The notes below the pieces were generated by a model, which saw only the letters and a list, made by a program, of their open reading frames with translations, did no database searches and was not told the origin of the DNA. Below, piece after piece: positions 24,698 through 36,212 of a stretch of 64,000 bases of DNA. The stretch is from Austropuccinia psidii. Lineage: Eukaryota; Basidiomycota; Pucciniomycetes; Pucciniales; Sphaerophragmiaceae. A program made the position numbers and the translations under genes. The first letter of the stretch is position 1; each line of letters begins with the position of its first letter. The stretch is from positions 45,893,763-45,957,762 of the forward strand of contig JALGQZ010000012.1 in the NCBI GenBank assembly GCA_023105745.1. The letters are read 5' to 3'.

Positions 24698-26802
24698 CAA
24701 AAAAAAATCTCATTTTTAATTCCATTTTTCAAATTTGATTTTATTTTAATATAAATAAATTAAAAAAAAATAGTTTCAATTTATATATATTTGAAAAAGA
24801 AAATAAGATTTTATTTTATTTTAATATTGTTATATCTTAATAAATAGTTCTTTTTAAAAATTGAATTTATTGATCTGATTTTTTTTTTAAAAAAAAGAAA
24901 AATATTTAAAACTCTATTTTATTTTATTTTTAAAAAAAGAAGCTTTTATCAATCTAATAACTTTTTTTAAAAAAAAAGGATTGATAAATATAATCCTTTT
25001 TATAAAAAAAATTATTAATAAATCCAAATATTTTAATTTATAGAATAATTTTAAATGAAATAGAAAATAAATGACTTTTTTTTTTATTATTAATCGATGT
25101 AAATCTTATTATACTTGTTTCAAAAAAAAAAAAAACTTCATTTTTAATTCTAATTTTAAATTGAATATTATTAAAATATAAATAATTAAATAAAATTTTA
25201 GTTTTAATTAATTTTTTTTTCAAAAAAAGAAATAATTATATTTATTTTATTATAATATTTAAATTAATCTCAAAAATTTTATTCTTAAAATTAATATTAA
25301 TTTATAAGTTTTCTTTTTTCTTTTTTTTTAAAAAAAAAAATTAAAATAATCAGCTTACTTTTTTTTTTTTTTAAAAAAAAAAAGGATTGATCAAACTCTA
25401 TTTTTTTGTAAAAAAAAAAATATTGATTTATGTCATGTTTTTTTTGTAAAAAAAAAAGATTAATCAATTAAATTCTTTTAATATATAAAATTAAAAAAAA
25501 AAAAATTGAATTCTTTTTTATTTATTTTTAGTTTTATTTTTTTTAAAATTAAATTTTATTTAAATATAAATTATTAAAAATAATTTTAAGAAAGAAGAAA
25601 AATCATCATGATCAATTAATTATTTTTCTTCTTTTTAGTCATAAAATATAAATGAAATATTTCCTTTTTTAAATTTTTATTATTATTTTTTTTTTTTGTG
25701 GAAATCTCTTACTGGTAAATTATTTTGATTTAATTTCTAAATAAGTGTTCTAAATTGTGATATCATCCATTGGTCAGAGATTAATCAAACTCATTCTTAA
25801 AGAGTTCATGAAGATAGAAAAAAGAAACAAACAAAAGATATTAATTCAAATATTCAAAAAATCCTTTGATATTTTTTTTTCAATCAAATAAAGAGGTTTA
25901 TTTCAATACTATTTCAAAAAAATTAAGCAGAAAATAAAAAATTATACCAAATTTGAATTTCAAAAGTATCAAATTTTTATAATTTTGTTCAGAAAAATTA
26001 TAAAATCATTACCCATGACTTTAATATTCTTAATAATACCTTAGTTCAGACATAATTAAACAAAGTTTATTCTTAAATAAAATTTTAAACCTTCAAATCC
26101 ATTAATGATCATGAAAAATCAAATATTAAACTTTTATAATCTTATATAATAAGAATGACCTCTTTCCTTGGAAATTAGTAAGAATTTGGAAACAATCTTA
26201 ATGGTTCAATGTATTCAATTTGTTAATTTACTCCTTTTATTGTTGATTAGGATTTAGGAAAATAGTTCTCTACCAATAAAATTTGTTAAAGTATTTCAGA
26301 ATATCAAAAGGTTTGATCTATTGACCAAGAAATATAAATAATTCTTAAAGCTCTTTTCAATGATATTTAATCAATCATTTTTAGAAATAAATAATAAGAC
26401 TATTAAAAACTTTGAAATAATTGAATTTGAAAAAAAAAAAAAAAAAAAAATTCTATTTAAAGAAAATAAATTAATCACCCCCAAGTTTAAAAAATAATAT
26501 TCTTTATAAATTAAATTAGTTTTTTCAATTTTTTTTTTTTTTACATTTTTAATAATTATGATTAAAATCAGATTTTGATTTTATTTATTTTTTTTTTTTT
26601 TTCCTTTATTTTCTTATTATAAAAAAAAAAAAAAAAAAAAAAAATTCTTCAAAAAAAAAATTCTTCAATTAAAAATTATAATTTCTTAAATTAATTTTTT
26701 TTTTTTTTTTTTTTCTTTTATTATCATGAAATAATTATTAAATTTGATTTGTAAAAAAAAAAAAAAAAAAAAAAAATTCCTTAAAAAAAATTTTTTTTTT
26801 TT

Positions 26803-26846
<44 letters not shown>

Positions 26847-26897
26847 ATATAAAAATCAAAAAATAAAAAAAAAAAAAAAATTATTTTTTTTTTTTAA

Positions 26898-26935
<38 letters not shown>

Positions 26936-27159
26936 TTTTTTAAATTTTTTTTTTTTTTTTTTTAAATTAAATTTAAAAAAAAAAAAATTTTTTAATAAAA
27001 TTTTATAAAAAATATTAAATCAATATTTCCAAAAAAAAAAAAAAAAAAAACTTAATAATTTTTTTTTTTTTTTTTTTGAATCTATAAAATTTAAAAGAAT
27101 ATTTGAGTTTAACTTTTAAATAAAAATTAATTAATTTTTAAAAATAATATCTTAATATC

Positions 27160-27196
<37 letters not shown>

Positions 27197-27230
27197 TTTA
27201 TTTTTTATCAAATTCAAAAATTATAATTAT
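24638..27230. other. AT-rich spacer within duplication copy A
   Basis: (TA)n near 24662-24697, mixed AT sequence, a more complex stretch at 25690-26440 without a recognisable gene, then homopolymers and long (TA)n arrays near 26811-26842 and 27163-27192. The open frame 25038-25223 is a low-complexity artefact. Confidence 0.75.
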
Positions 27231-27575
27231 ATTAGGGGGTGTCAAAGTTACCAAATCCCACACTCAAAATCCCAAGTTTTTTTTTTTCCAAAATCCCACA
27301 TTAATTTTTTGGGATTTGGGAAATCTCACACCTCAAGAGGTGAGGTATTTTGAGGTACAAAAACACAGGTTTTTTGGTACCAAATCCTGTGTTTAAATAC
27401 CAAAATCCCACCTTTAGCTTCCCATAAAGGCACATTTTTCAAACACACAACTCAGTAAGGGAATGTTAAATTGCATAAAAATTTCCTTCTCTTACATAAA
27501 ATCTGAATACACTCATCATTTATTAAGTTATTTGATTTCAAATTGCATTTACTACCAGCCTTTTCTTCATTTACC

Positions 27576-28798
27576 ATGCCCAAGGCATTGCAAAGGCTAC
27601 CTTTACTTCAGACCTTGAACTCACTTCAGTTCATTGATGCTCTCAACTCTGATAGTGATTCTGATATCCAGGAAGATATAATCTTATTAGATATGATAAC
27701 ATCACACAGATACATCAATCCTTGTAGAAGATATCCATCTCATTACATGTATACAATGAATGATTTACAGACATTATCATCTGAAAAGTTTTGACAGCTA
27801 TGTAGGACCACACATGAATCATTTGAAAAATTGGTTTCACAAATTCAAGCTGATAAAACCTTACAAAACTCATCACAAAACAAACAACACAATCCTGCCA
27901 TCCAATTGGCTGTGGAATTATTAAGGCTAGGATCAAATGGAAATGGGGCTGCTTTGGGAAAGATTGGAATGTTGTTTGGAATTAACCATGGGGCTATTGT
28001 GTTGTACACTCAAAGAGTCATCCAGATATTAATGAAGTTGAAGCGCAAAGTGATTGTGTGGCCAACAATAGAACAATGCAGAGAGATGTCTCAAGTAATG
28101 CAAGCAGAAGGCTTCCCTGGGTTCATTGGGTTTATTGATGGGAGTCTCATACCATTATCACAATGTCCTCCCAAGGATGGTGAAGCGTATTTTGATTGCA
28201 AAAAAAGGTAAGCTGTTGAATCTTTATTCTTTATTTCAATCTTACTGATGGTTTACATATAAGGTATTCTATGTCAATACAACTGGTTTGCAATATCAAC
28301 AAACAGTTCACTGCTCTGCATGTTGGTTGTACTGGGTCACTTCATGATTTGAATGTCTATCAACATATGAAAATAGCACAAAAACCTCAAGAGTTTTATG
28401 AAAAGGATCAATACTTACTGGCTGGTTCAGCATATGCAAGCTCTTCTTGGGTTGTTCCAGCATATAAGGGAGTTGTAGCACAGAATGAAGACAACCATTC
28501 TTTCAATTACTGTCTAGCAAAATCAAGGGTCAGAATCAAGCATGCAATTGGCCTTTTGAAGGGGAAGTGATTTTCTCTAAGGGAAATGTGAAATAAAATG
28601 AGGGATAATCATGAAATTGAACATTTTGTTAGTTGGGTTGTGTCTTGCATGATTTGAAATAATATGTTATCTCAAATTGGTGATGATTGGTTTGATTTAT
28701 ATGAAGATGATGATTCACCACATGTGGAAAATCTGGCCAACAATGAAATTGGGGAAGTTGTGCTAAATATTCATGGAAAATTAAACCAATCACTTTAA
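27576..28798 (+). pseudogene. PIF/Harbinger DDE transposase (H1, copy A), inactivated
   Basis: ATG at 27576. One intron with GT..AG ends at 28208-28263 joins the exons in frame. The first catalytic Asp is in Phe-Ile-Asp-Gly-Ser (about 28132-28146), and the Gly-Ser-Leu-His-Asp motif follows the intron. The second catalytic position, expected as Asp in Leu-Leu-Ala-Asp-Ser-Ala-Tyr, is Gly (about 28426). The expected Glu in Arg-Ile-Glu-His-Ala is Lys (about 28540). In-frame stops lie at 27792, 28568, 28589 and 28655; the natural end is probably TAA 28796-28798. The second and third stops look like Trp to stop and Arg to stop by C/G to T/A transitions. It converges on the oxygenase gene, which ends 51 bp downstream on the other strand. 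Confidence 0.87.
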
Positions 28799-28849
28799 AA
28801 TGGAAAAATAGTCAATTGTAAATTTCATCAGGACCAATGTTTTATAAAC

Positions 28850-30261
28850 TTAATTTATTGGCATACAACAGAGTGAAGATGTTATTAATAAAATAAAAGT
28901 ATTTACAATTTTTTTTTGTTTAGTTCTTTTTTGATCCTGCATATTTCTTTCAAAGTACCCATTGACTCTTGAATTGATTTTGGTGGGTGTCATTTTCAAG
29001 AATTTATCACCTACATTAAATAATTTATGGTTTATTTGAAAAGAACATCCAAAATGATTGATTTCATCATGATTGATAATTTGTGGAGGTGGTTTTGTTG
29101 TATGATGAACCATTGTTGATGCCTTCCAAAGAATTTTCATGATGCCAGGTTTTTTTGAAAAATTAATCTCCATTTTCAATTTGGGGAAGTGTAAGCCATG
29201 TCCAGAGGGGGTGAATACAGTAGGAAGTGGAAGGAAATCTTTTTTTGATACAAAAGAAAATATACCATAAGTCCAGGCATTGAGATTGTATAAATCTTTG
29301 TGTGGCTTATTGAAAAATCCATCTTGGGTGACAATGACATTGGTAAATGATTTGAATTCTTCCTTGGGATTGGCAGAAGTCCATTCAAGTTGACTGAAAT
29401 TGGGTAATTTGGCTGCTTCAATTAATGATTGATTTTCATTTGCTGCTAATTTTGAAAAATGGGAGATTCTTGAGTAAACAAATTGGTCATATTGATGAAG
29501 CTTGATCCATTGATTGTTATCTGTTTCAATTTGATGAGGAGTTAAACCGGGTTTTCTGGAGTAAATACCTAATATTTTTGTAATGAGTCAGTAATTATTA
29601 CGGTAATATGCCAAAAATATTACACACCTGCAGATTTTCCAGCATCAGAACCAGATTGAAACCCAATACCTTTCAGAATTCCACCTTGGAGTTGCTTATT
29701 GGTTTTAATTTCTTGTTGATTTTGAGATAAGGACATTAATGTCATGATGATGTTTTGAAGCATTTGAGAGTGGCCAGAAGAATTATCAAATGGGGTTATT
29801 TCATATATGATGACAGGCAAAAATGGCTTGGATGCTTTATCAATGAGGATATAAGGATGGGGGAGAGTGTTAAGTGATGGAAGTTTTAACCATGAGGAAT
29901 TGGCAGATTTCATGTCAATCGAAATTGTTGAAAAGTTTTTAATTTCTCTTTTGGAATGGCCAAGATGAGACATTATTCTTTTTTAATCATGGATGTGTTG
30001 TCTTTGGCTTTGGGTGAGCTTTCTTTTATTATTTAATTTGGTATTATTATCCTCATGATGTTCTATATTTGGTTTAGTCCTAACCATGACATCAAGAGGA
30101 GTAATATGAGCTTCATCATCTTTCAAATCATTATGATGATGTGCTGAGTCTGGTTTAGTCCTAACCATGACATCATCAAAATGATTGGAAGAATGAGAGA
30201 GAGGAGGAGATTTTTTTTTGAATTTTAAGGATGATGGAAGGGATGGGAAATTAAATGACAT
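28850..30261 (-). pseudogene. TET/JBP-like 2-oxoglutarate/Fe(II) oxygenase carried by Harbinger H1 (copy A), one stop codon
   Basis: Two minus-strand exons: ATG at 30259-30261 to 29628, intron 29569-29627 (GT..AG, 59 bp) and 29568 to TAA 28850-28852. Joined, they give about 450 codons with a single premature stop (TAA 29983-29985). The N-terminus is basic and Ser/His-rich with a direct repeat Val-Met-Val-Arg-Thr-Lys-Pro. Exon 2 is fully open and resembles the Tet-like 2OG-Fe(II) oxygenase proteins of rusts: His-Lys-Asp (the Fe-binding HxD) in Asn-Lys-Pro-His-Lys-Asp-Leu-Tyr near 29295-29310, and a distal His pair (His-His-Thr-Thr) near 29100. TET/JBP enzymes oxidise 5-methylcytosine or thymine in DNA. 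Assignment is from motifs and memory of the family, not a search. Activity of this copy is doubtful unless the stop is read through. Confidence 0.72.
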
Positions 30262-30381
30262 TGCAAAATAAATTCTTATAATTAATCCTCCCCTATATGA
30301 ACAAATAAATAAAAAAGTGAAACAAAAATCAAAATAAAAAATCAATCAAGGGTCAGTAATGATTATTATCCCAAGAAAGGA

Positions 30382-30600
30382 AAAAAAGGAGAAAAAATAT
30401 CATCAGTAAAAAAAAGATCATTATCAGTAAATGATTTTTGAAATAAAATAAATGAATTAAAAAAAAATAAAAAAAAACATCATTATCAGTAAATGATTTT
30501 TCAAATAACATAAATGATTAAAAAAAATCATTATCAGTAAAAGATTTTTGAAATAAAATAAATGAATAAAAAAAAATCAGTAAATTATTATTCAAATTCA
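30382..30600. repeat. Minisatellite of ATCATTATCAGTAAATGATT-type units
   Basis: About four imperfect copies of a 50-60 bp unit (CATTATCAGTAAATGATTTT, then GAAATAAAATAAATGA and poly-A) directly upstream of the oxygenase start. The core ATCATT..AATGAT is self-complementary. The same array is in copy B near 52668-52886. Confidence 0.75.
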
Positions 30601-30732
30601 ATAAATGAATAATAAGAAAAAAAAAACAAATGAAATCAGTTTGAAAATTCCAGAAATGAAAAAGAAAAAAAAAAGATCATCAGTATTTTTTTTTAATTAA
30701 ATGATAGAATTAAAAAAATAAAAATAAAAATA

Positions 30733-30903
30733 ATCATTCTAATGGCCTCTGGGGGCCATTAGAATGATAAATAACTAAAAAGATGCCGAATCAATTCTGA
30801 ATCAATTTGGGAGGCCTTCCAAATTGATTCTGAATTGATTCGGAGCCATTTGAAGGCCTCAGGCCCTGGAACCTCCCAGGAGCCTATTTGGGAGGTTCCA
30901 GGG
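30733..30903. repeat. Three consecutive long hairpins inside H1 (copy A)
   Basis: Hairpin 1: perfect 15-bp arms 30733-30747 and 30754-30768 (core CTAATGGCC/GGCCATTAG). Hairpin 2: 25-bp arms 30786-30810 and 30819-30843 with one mismatch. Hairpin 3: perfect 14-bp arms 30864-30877 and 30890-30903 (CCCTGGAACCTCCC/GGGAGGTTCCAGGG). They lie between the oxygenase start and the end of the SANT gene. GC content is well above the surroundings. Confidence 0.9.
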
Positions 30904-31814
30904 TTAGTGAGGTGGATGATGATTGATGATGGTGATGGGTGGGTTAGTTGTGGATGATGATGGTGATGGGTGGGTGAGTTTGGGAGGTGCAAAAAAATGA
31001 ATAAAAAAATTTTTAAAGACAAAAAAAAAATTACCTATAGAAAAACAAAAAAAAATTAGAAAAAAATGGTTGTGATTAAACAAAAAGAAGAGAAATTCAC
31101 TTACCTGAATTTTAAAAAAAGTGGGTTTTTTTTAGAGGGAAGGGTGAAAAGTAAAATTAGAAAAAAATTAATTGAGAATTAAAAAATCAAAAAAAATTGG
31201 TGAATTTTTTTTAAGAGGGTGGGGTGAAAAGTAAAAAAAAAAAAAATGAAATTTAAGATTTGAAATTAAAAAAAAAGGTGTTTTTTTTTAAATTGGAGGG
31301 GTGAAAAGTAAAAATAAAAAATAATAAATTAAAAGAAATTAAAGAAAAAAATCAACTTTAAAAAAAAAAATTAAAAATCAAAAATAAACAAAACAAGGGA
31401 CATTGCCCAATTAAAAGTTGAAACCCTTCAAACTAAAAAATAAAAAATAACCATTAAATTAAAAAAAACATATAGAAAAAGATGAAAAAATTAAAAAAAA
31501 ACCATAAAATGACATTTTCATAAAAAAGGAAAAAAGCCATCATTGAATTTGATTTTTGAACAGACTTCATATAAATTCTCAATGCAAAACTTGCCCAAAT
31601 TTTCAAATCTGTCGGAAATTGCAAATAAATGTCATATGAAATGGAAATTGCAAGTTGGTGCCCCAATTATGCATAAACATTGAAATTTCCATTTGGTAAT
31701 AAAGTGGAGTTAGATTTCATGACATAAAATCAATAATCAAACATAAACATAAGATTTATTGAACAAGCACCACATATAAATTGATCACATTACATATATG
31801 TAATAAGTTATTTC

Positions 31815-32976
31815 TTATTGATTAATGCCAGAATGCGTTCCAGCTCCCCGATTGGCCTGCTTGATGACAATGCCGCTATAGTGAGATCCATCTGGCATTG
31901 CTTTTCCTTCAATTCCACTTTTCTTTTTCAAATTCATATTGCTTTGCATGTTGCTTCTCCTTGAACTCCATTTGCTTTTGCAACTTGACTTCTTCAAACC
32001 GTTGCTTGCTTTCTCTTCATTCCACCTCTCCCTGTCCCACTCCAAACAAGCATTGTCACTGGTTTCACGGGCTACAAATCATGAATTTAGTCAGTGGGAT
32101 TGATCAGAGTATCCATAAGTCCAAAGCATACCCTTTTGCCATGATTCAAGCAAATTGGCATATGTCAGTGCAAACATATCCATTGGCCTTTTCCTAGAGC
32201 CACTATTGTCATTCAAGTTGGGTGTCAATGCTCAATTACGCTTTTGCGTTGAATGCGTTATGGATTTAATTTGCTGTTCAAAGGAGAAATAATCAACAAT
32301 GGATTTCATAAGTATCAGGCTTAAGCATACTTACTGATTCAACTTGAAGGTTTTCCGCTTGAACCAAGTCATCTTCATTATGAACCAAAGGAACAAGATT
32401 GATAGGTGATTCCAATCCATTATTCTCCTTTGAAAAGCACATGAACTTTAATTATCACAGGTAAAAAAGGAAAAGACAATAACTTACCTTATCAGGCAAA
32501 ACATCATCATCATCACCATTTAAGCTGTCTTTTGCTTGTGAATCATAGCTTGCAAACGGAGTGACATTGGGATTGTGGCCAAAGAGCGCATCCATTTCAG
32601 CATAGCAAGGACACATACTTTCAAGCTTTTCACTAATTGACTTTATTCCTTTACTCTCATCTTCTTCTGTTATTCCAGCCCCATTCAAATTCTCAAATTT
32701 TTTTGCTGCCATATATTTCTTTTTATATGTTCGCCATTGATCTCGGATGCTGCTTGAACTAAGGTTTAGTTGATTATGTGATTTTTTGTTGACCTCCATC
32801 GCCATGAGCTGAAATCCATGCTTCTTTGATGAGGGAGGTCTTCCAATAGATTTTGAGCCACTAGTACCAAAACATGACTCAAAATTGGCTTTGACTGAAA
32901 GCCAATTAATTATGGTTAAATAATCTGTACATATTAAGTGACCTGATGGATGAGGCAGGCTAGAGGTTATCTTCAT
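31815..32976 (-). pseudogene. Myb/SANT-like DNA-binding protein of Harbinger H1 (copy A), decayed
   Basis: Exon 1 starts at ATG 32976 and runs to about 32488. It contains a Myb/SANT-like trihelical domain (His-Leu-Ile-Cys-Thr-Asp-Tyr at the start, Trp-Arg-Thr-Tyr-Lys-Lys-Lys-Tyr in the middle), then Met-Cys-Pro-Cys-Tyr and Asn-Pro-Asn-Val-Thr-Pro, as in rust Harbinger partner proteins. A GT donor lies at 32487-32486; a short acidic exon follows (about 32432-32345), then an exon with one stop near 32243 and the last exon from about 32073. Near 31993 a 1-bp shift displaces a Lys/Glu/Gln-rich coiled-coil frame from the annotated one. In PIF/Harbinger systems this second protein binds the terminal repeats and brings the transposase to DNA or the nucleus. 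Confidence 0.8.
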
Positions 32977-33286
32977 ATCTGTCTTGATTTGGATTGAGGC
33001 ATTATTATATGGATGAAGAAGTATAAATGGACTGTAAGCTGTTTGGTCAGATTGTCTAAAATGGAGTGTAGAAGAATATGTTGTGCAGGTATGAATTGTG
33101 AGTACTAATTTGGGTTAGGTTTCAAGCTGAAATCCCAGATGCATGGGATTTGGTCAAAATACCAGGGGACTCAGATAAAATGCCATGGGATTTACACATA
33201 AAAAACCCGGGATTTAGTGTTGGGATTTGGGGTCCAAATCCTGTGTTATTTTAAGGCAGGATTTGGTGACTTTGACACCCCCTATT

Positions 33287-35259
33287 ATACAATTAATTTT
33301 TTTTTTTAAATAAAAAAAGATTCATAAAACTTTTTTTTTTTCATAAGAATTATGTTTAAAATTGTTTATTAAGCTGAAAAATTTTTTTCTTTTAAAATTC
33401 AAAAATAAATAAATAAAATAAACATAAACATAAACCTATTAGAAAAAAACTATTATAAAAAACTATTATATTGAATATAATATAATAATATATTTAATCT
33501 AAACACCTTTTTTTTTTTTTTTTTAAATATTAAAAAAAAAAAAAAGAAATATATATATATATATATATATATATAGAAAATTTTATTTATTATTAATTAA
33601 TTTTTTTTTTTTTAATAGTTTATTTAAAAAATCTTTTTTTTTTTTTTTCTTTTCTTGAGAAATTAAATTTTCAAAAATTTAAATAATTAAATTAATCCTT
33701 TTTTTTTTTTTTTTTTTATTATTTATTATATATTTTTTTAATTTCAAATTTCAAATTACAAATTTTTTGAAATTAAAAATAATTTTGAGTTGTTTTTTTT
33801 TTTTTTGAGTTTTTTTTTTTTCAGTTTTTTTTTTTTTTTTTGAGTTTTTTTTTTTTTTTTTTTTGAGTTTTTTTTTTTTTTTTTTTTTTCTTAAGAATTT
33901 AAAATATTTATTATTTTTAAAATATTCAAAAAATTAATTTAAATTTTCTTAATGATATCTCCCTGTTTTAGATTTTTTATTTAAATTTCTTTTTATTCTT
34001 TCTACTTGCTTTTTTCCCATTTCAATTTGACAGAATCACTATTATTACATGATAGTATAAGAAAAATTTCAGAATCAAATATGAAATGACTAATATTTTT
34101 TTTTTCATTGATCAACTTCTTGTCTTGCAATAGGTAATTAAGCATATGAGGGTAAACCATTTGATTCCACTTTCCTTTTTGACCTACTTTGGTGATTCAA
34201 GTTATTGACTAATTAATGTCTAATAATTTAAGTTGATGGTGTTAAAATAATTTCTTTCAATAATGAAGGATATTTTCTACCTTTTACAACAGTTTTGTAA
34301 TTGATATACATTGTAATACTTGGATCAATTTTAGATGAAATTTATATTGAATTATTTTGTAACTTATTAATACATAGAATACAGAATTAGAAATTCCTTA
34401 AGAATTTATTTAATGATAAAATATTAATTTGGTTGATAGAAATTCATCAATTTGAATAAATTCATCATAAGGGTTTCTATATTCATTGTTTTAAATAAAG
34501 CTCAAGTTAGTAATATCTTTATGGTTGAATTTCCCTTAAAAAGAACTATGGATTTGATAATAAGCAAAATCATCCAAAAAGTTTTTTCTTTTTTTAAAAA
34601 AATATAATAAATAATTTTCTTCTAATAAATGATTAATATTCCTAAAAAATCTAAATTTGTTTGTAATTAAGGTAAATTTAAAGTTTCCATTGTTTTTATA
34701 TTTGGTTTATTACAAAAGAGTTCATCAATTTTTTAATATCATGGGATTTCTTTTTCCATATTTTGAATCATTTTTTGAATCCCTTTCTTGAGGTATTAAT
34801 AAGTAATACCTGAACCTTTTGTTTTCTCAAAAATCTTTTTTGTAATTTCTCTATCAATCACTCATATTTTTATGGATCAGATTCAAATGATTTTTTGATT
34901 TTTTCTTATTAACCTAATTATCCATTAATTTTGATCCAATTTGTTTGGATAATATGGGACTTAAAATTAATTTCTTTCTAGAAGAGCCAAAAACAGGATT
35001 AAAAATTATTCTTTATTTTTAGTCAACTTTATATTTTTAGATAGTTGAATATTGTAAGATTTCTTCAAGTTTTTCAGATAAGAATTAGAGTCTTTAATTG
35101 TTAAAGATGATGAATGTTTTGGTGGAATTATTTAAATGGTGAGAGTGAAGATTAAGTTAAAGATGAGTTTTAAGTCATGCTTTATTTATTTTTTTGAATC
35201 TATTAAATTCAAATATATTTTAAACTCAAAATTAAAATAGTAATTTTGAAAAATTCCTA

Positions 35260-35297
<38 letters not shown>

Positions 35298-36175
35298 AAT
35301 AAAAGCCATTCAAAGTTAAATAATGCATGGGATTTTGATTCAAAAAAAAGGGATTTTGTTAAGTTATGTTTCACCCAAATTACCTAATTAAAAAAAGTTG
35401 TTTTGTGCTAAGTATAAGAAGAATTATTTTCTGTATTGATTTTTATTAGAAGATCATACATCTTTATATTGACCCATTAGCAATAATTATAATATATATA
35501 TATATATATATATTTTCAAAAAAAAACTAACCTCATTACTCATATGTTATATTTGATTATAATAATTCATCCTCCAAAAAAACATTTAATTTAAATTAAT
35601 AATTAATTAAATTAAAAAATAATTAATTATTTAATTAACTTATTATAAATTGATAAATTTAAAATTTTTTAATTATTAAAAAAAACAAACAAAAAACTAA
35701 AAAAATAATTTAATTTATCATTAAAATTTTTTATTAATATTCAATTTTATTATAATTCTTTTTTTTATATTTTTAATTTTTTATTAATTTTTTTTCAATT
35801 TTTTATTAATTTTTTTTCAATTTTTTATTAATTTTTTTTCAATTTTTTATTAATTTTTTATTAATTTTTTATTAATTTTTTATTAATTTTTTATTAATTT
35901 TTTATTAATTTTTTATCAATTTTTGATTAATTTTTGATTAATTTTTTATTAATTTCTTATTGATTTTCTCTTTAATTTTTATTAATTTTTTTTTTTGTAT
36001 TTTTGATTTTTTTTTTATTTTTTTTTTTAATTTTGTATTAATTGCTTTTAATTTTTTTTTTTTGCTTTTTGTATTAATTTTTTTTTTTAATTTTTTTTAA
36101 TTTTTTTTAATTTTTTTTAATTTTTTTTTATTTTTTTTTATTTTTTTTTTTAATTTTTTTTTAATTTTTTATTAC

Positions 36176-36212
<37 letters not shown>

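Larger units (their letters stand above)
27234..33283 (+). mobile_element. PIF/Harbinger-like DNA transposon H1 (copy A) with TET/JBP-like passenger gene
   Basis: The left end AGGGGGTGTCAAAGTTACCA and the right end, whose complement reads AGGGGGTGTCAAAGTCACCA, form terminal inverted repeats with one mismatch in 20. A 3-bp ATT flanks both ends (27231-27233 and 33284-33286). Subterminal parts contain inverted CCAAATCCTGTGT-type motifs. Inside are a DDE transposase on the plus strand and, on the minus strand, a TET/JBP-like oxygenase and a Myb/SANT-like gene. A 3-bp target duplication, a DDE_Tnp_4-type transposase and a SANT partner together identify PIF/Harbinger; the ATT duplication differs slightly from the usual TWA. 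Confidence 0.88.

Noticed and set aside
28271..28570. Plus-strand open frame at 28271-28570 as a separate gene
   Set aside because: It is the second exon of the Harbinger transposase, joined in frame by a 56-bp intron.
29176..29421. Minus-strand 81-residue frame
   Set aside because: It is a shadow of the oxygenase exon 2, which is continuously open in another frame from 29568 to 28850.
31898..32197. Plus-strand 99-residue frame opposite the SANT gene
   Set aside because: Antisense shadow of the SANT gene's coiled-coil exons.
27234..33283. Assignment of the TET-carrying element to the KDZ transposon class
   Set aside because: The transposase has the Phe-Ile-Asp-Gly and Gly-Ser-Leu-His-Asp pattern of DDE_Tnp_4 with a SANT partner, and a 3-bp target duplication. 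This is PIF/Harbinger, not KDZ.
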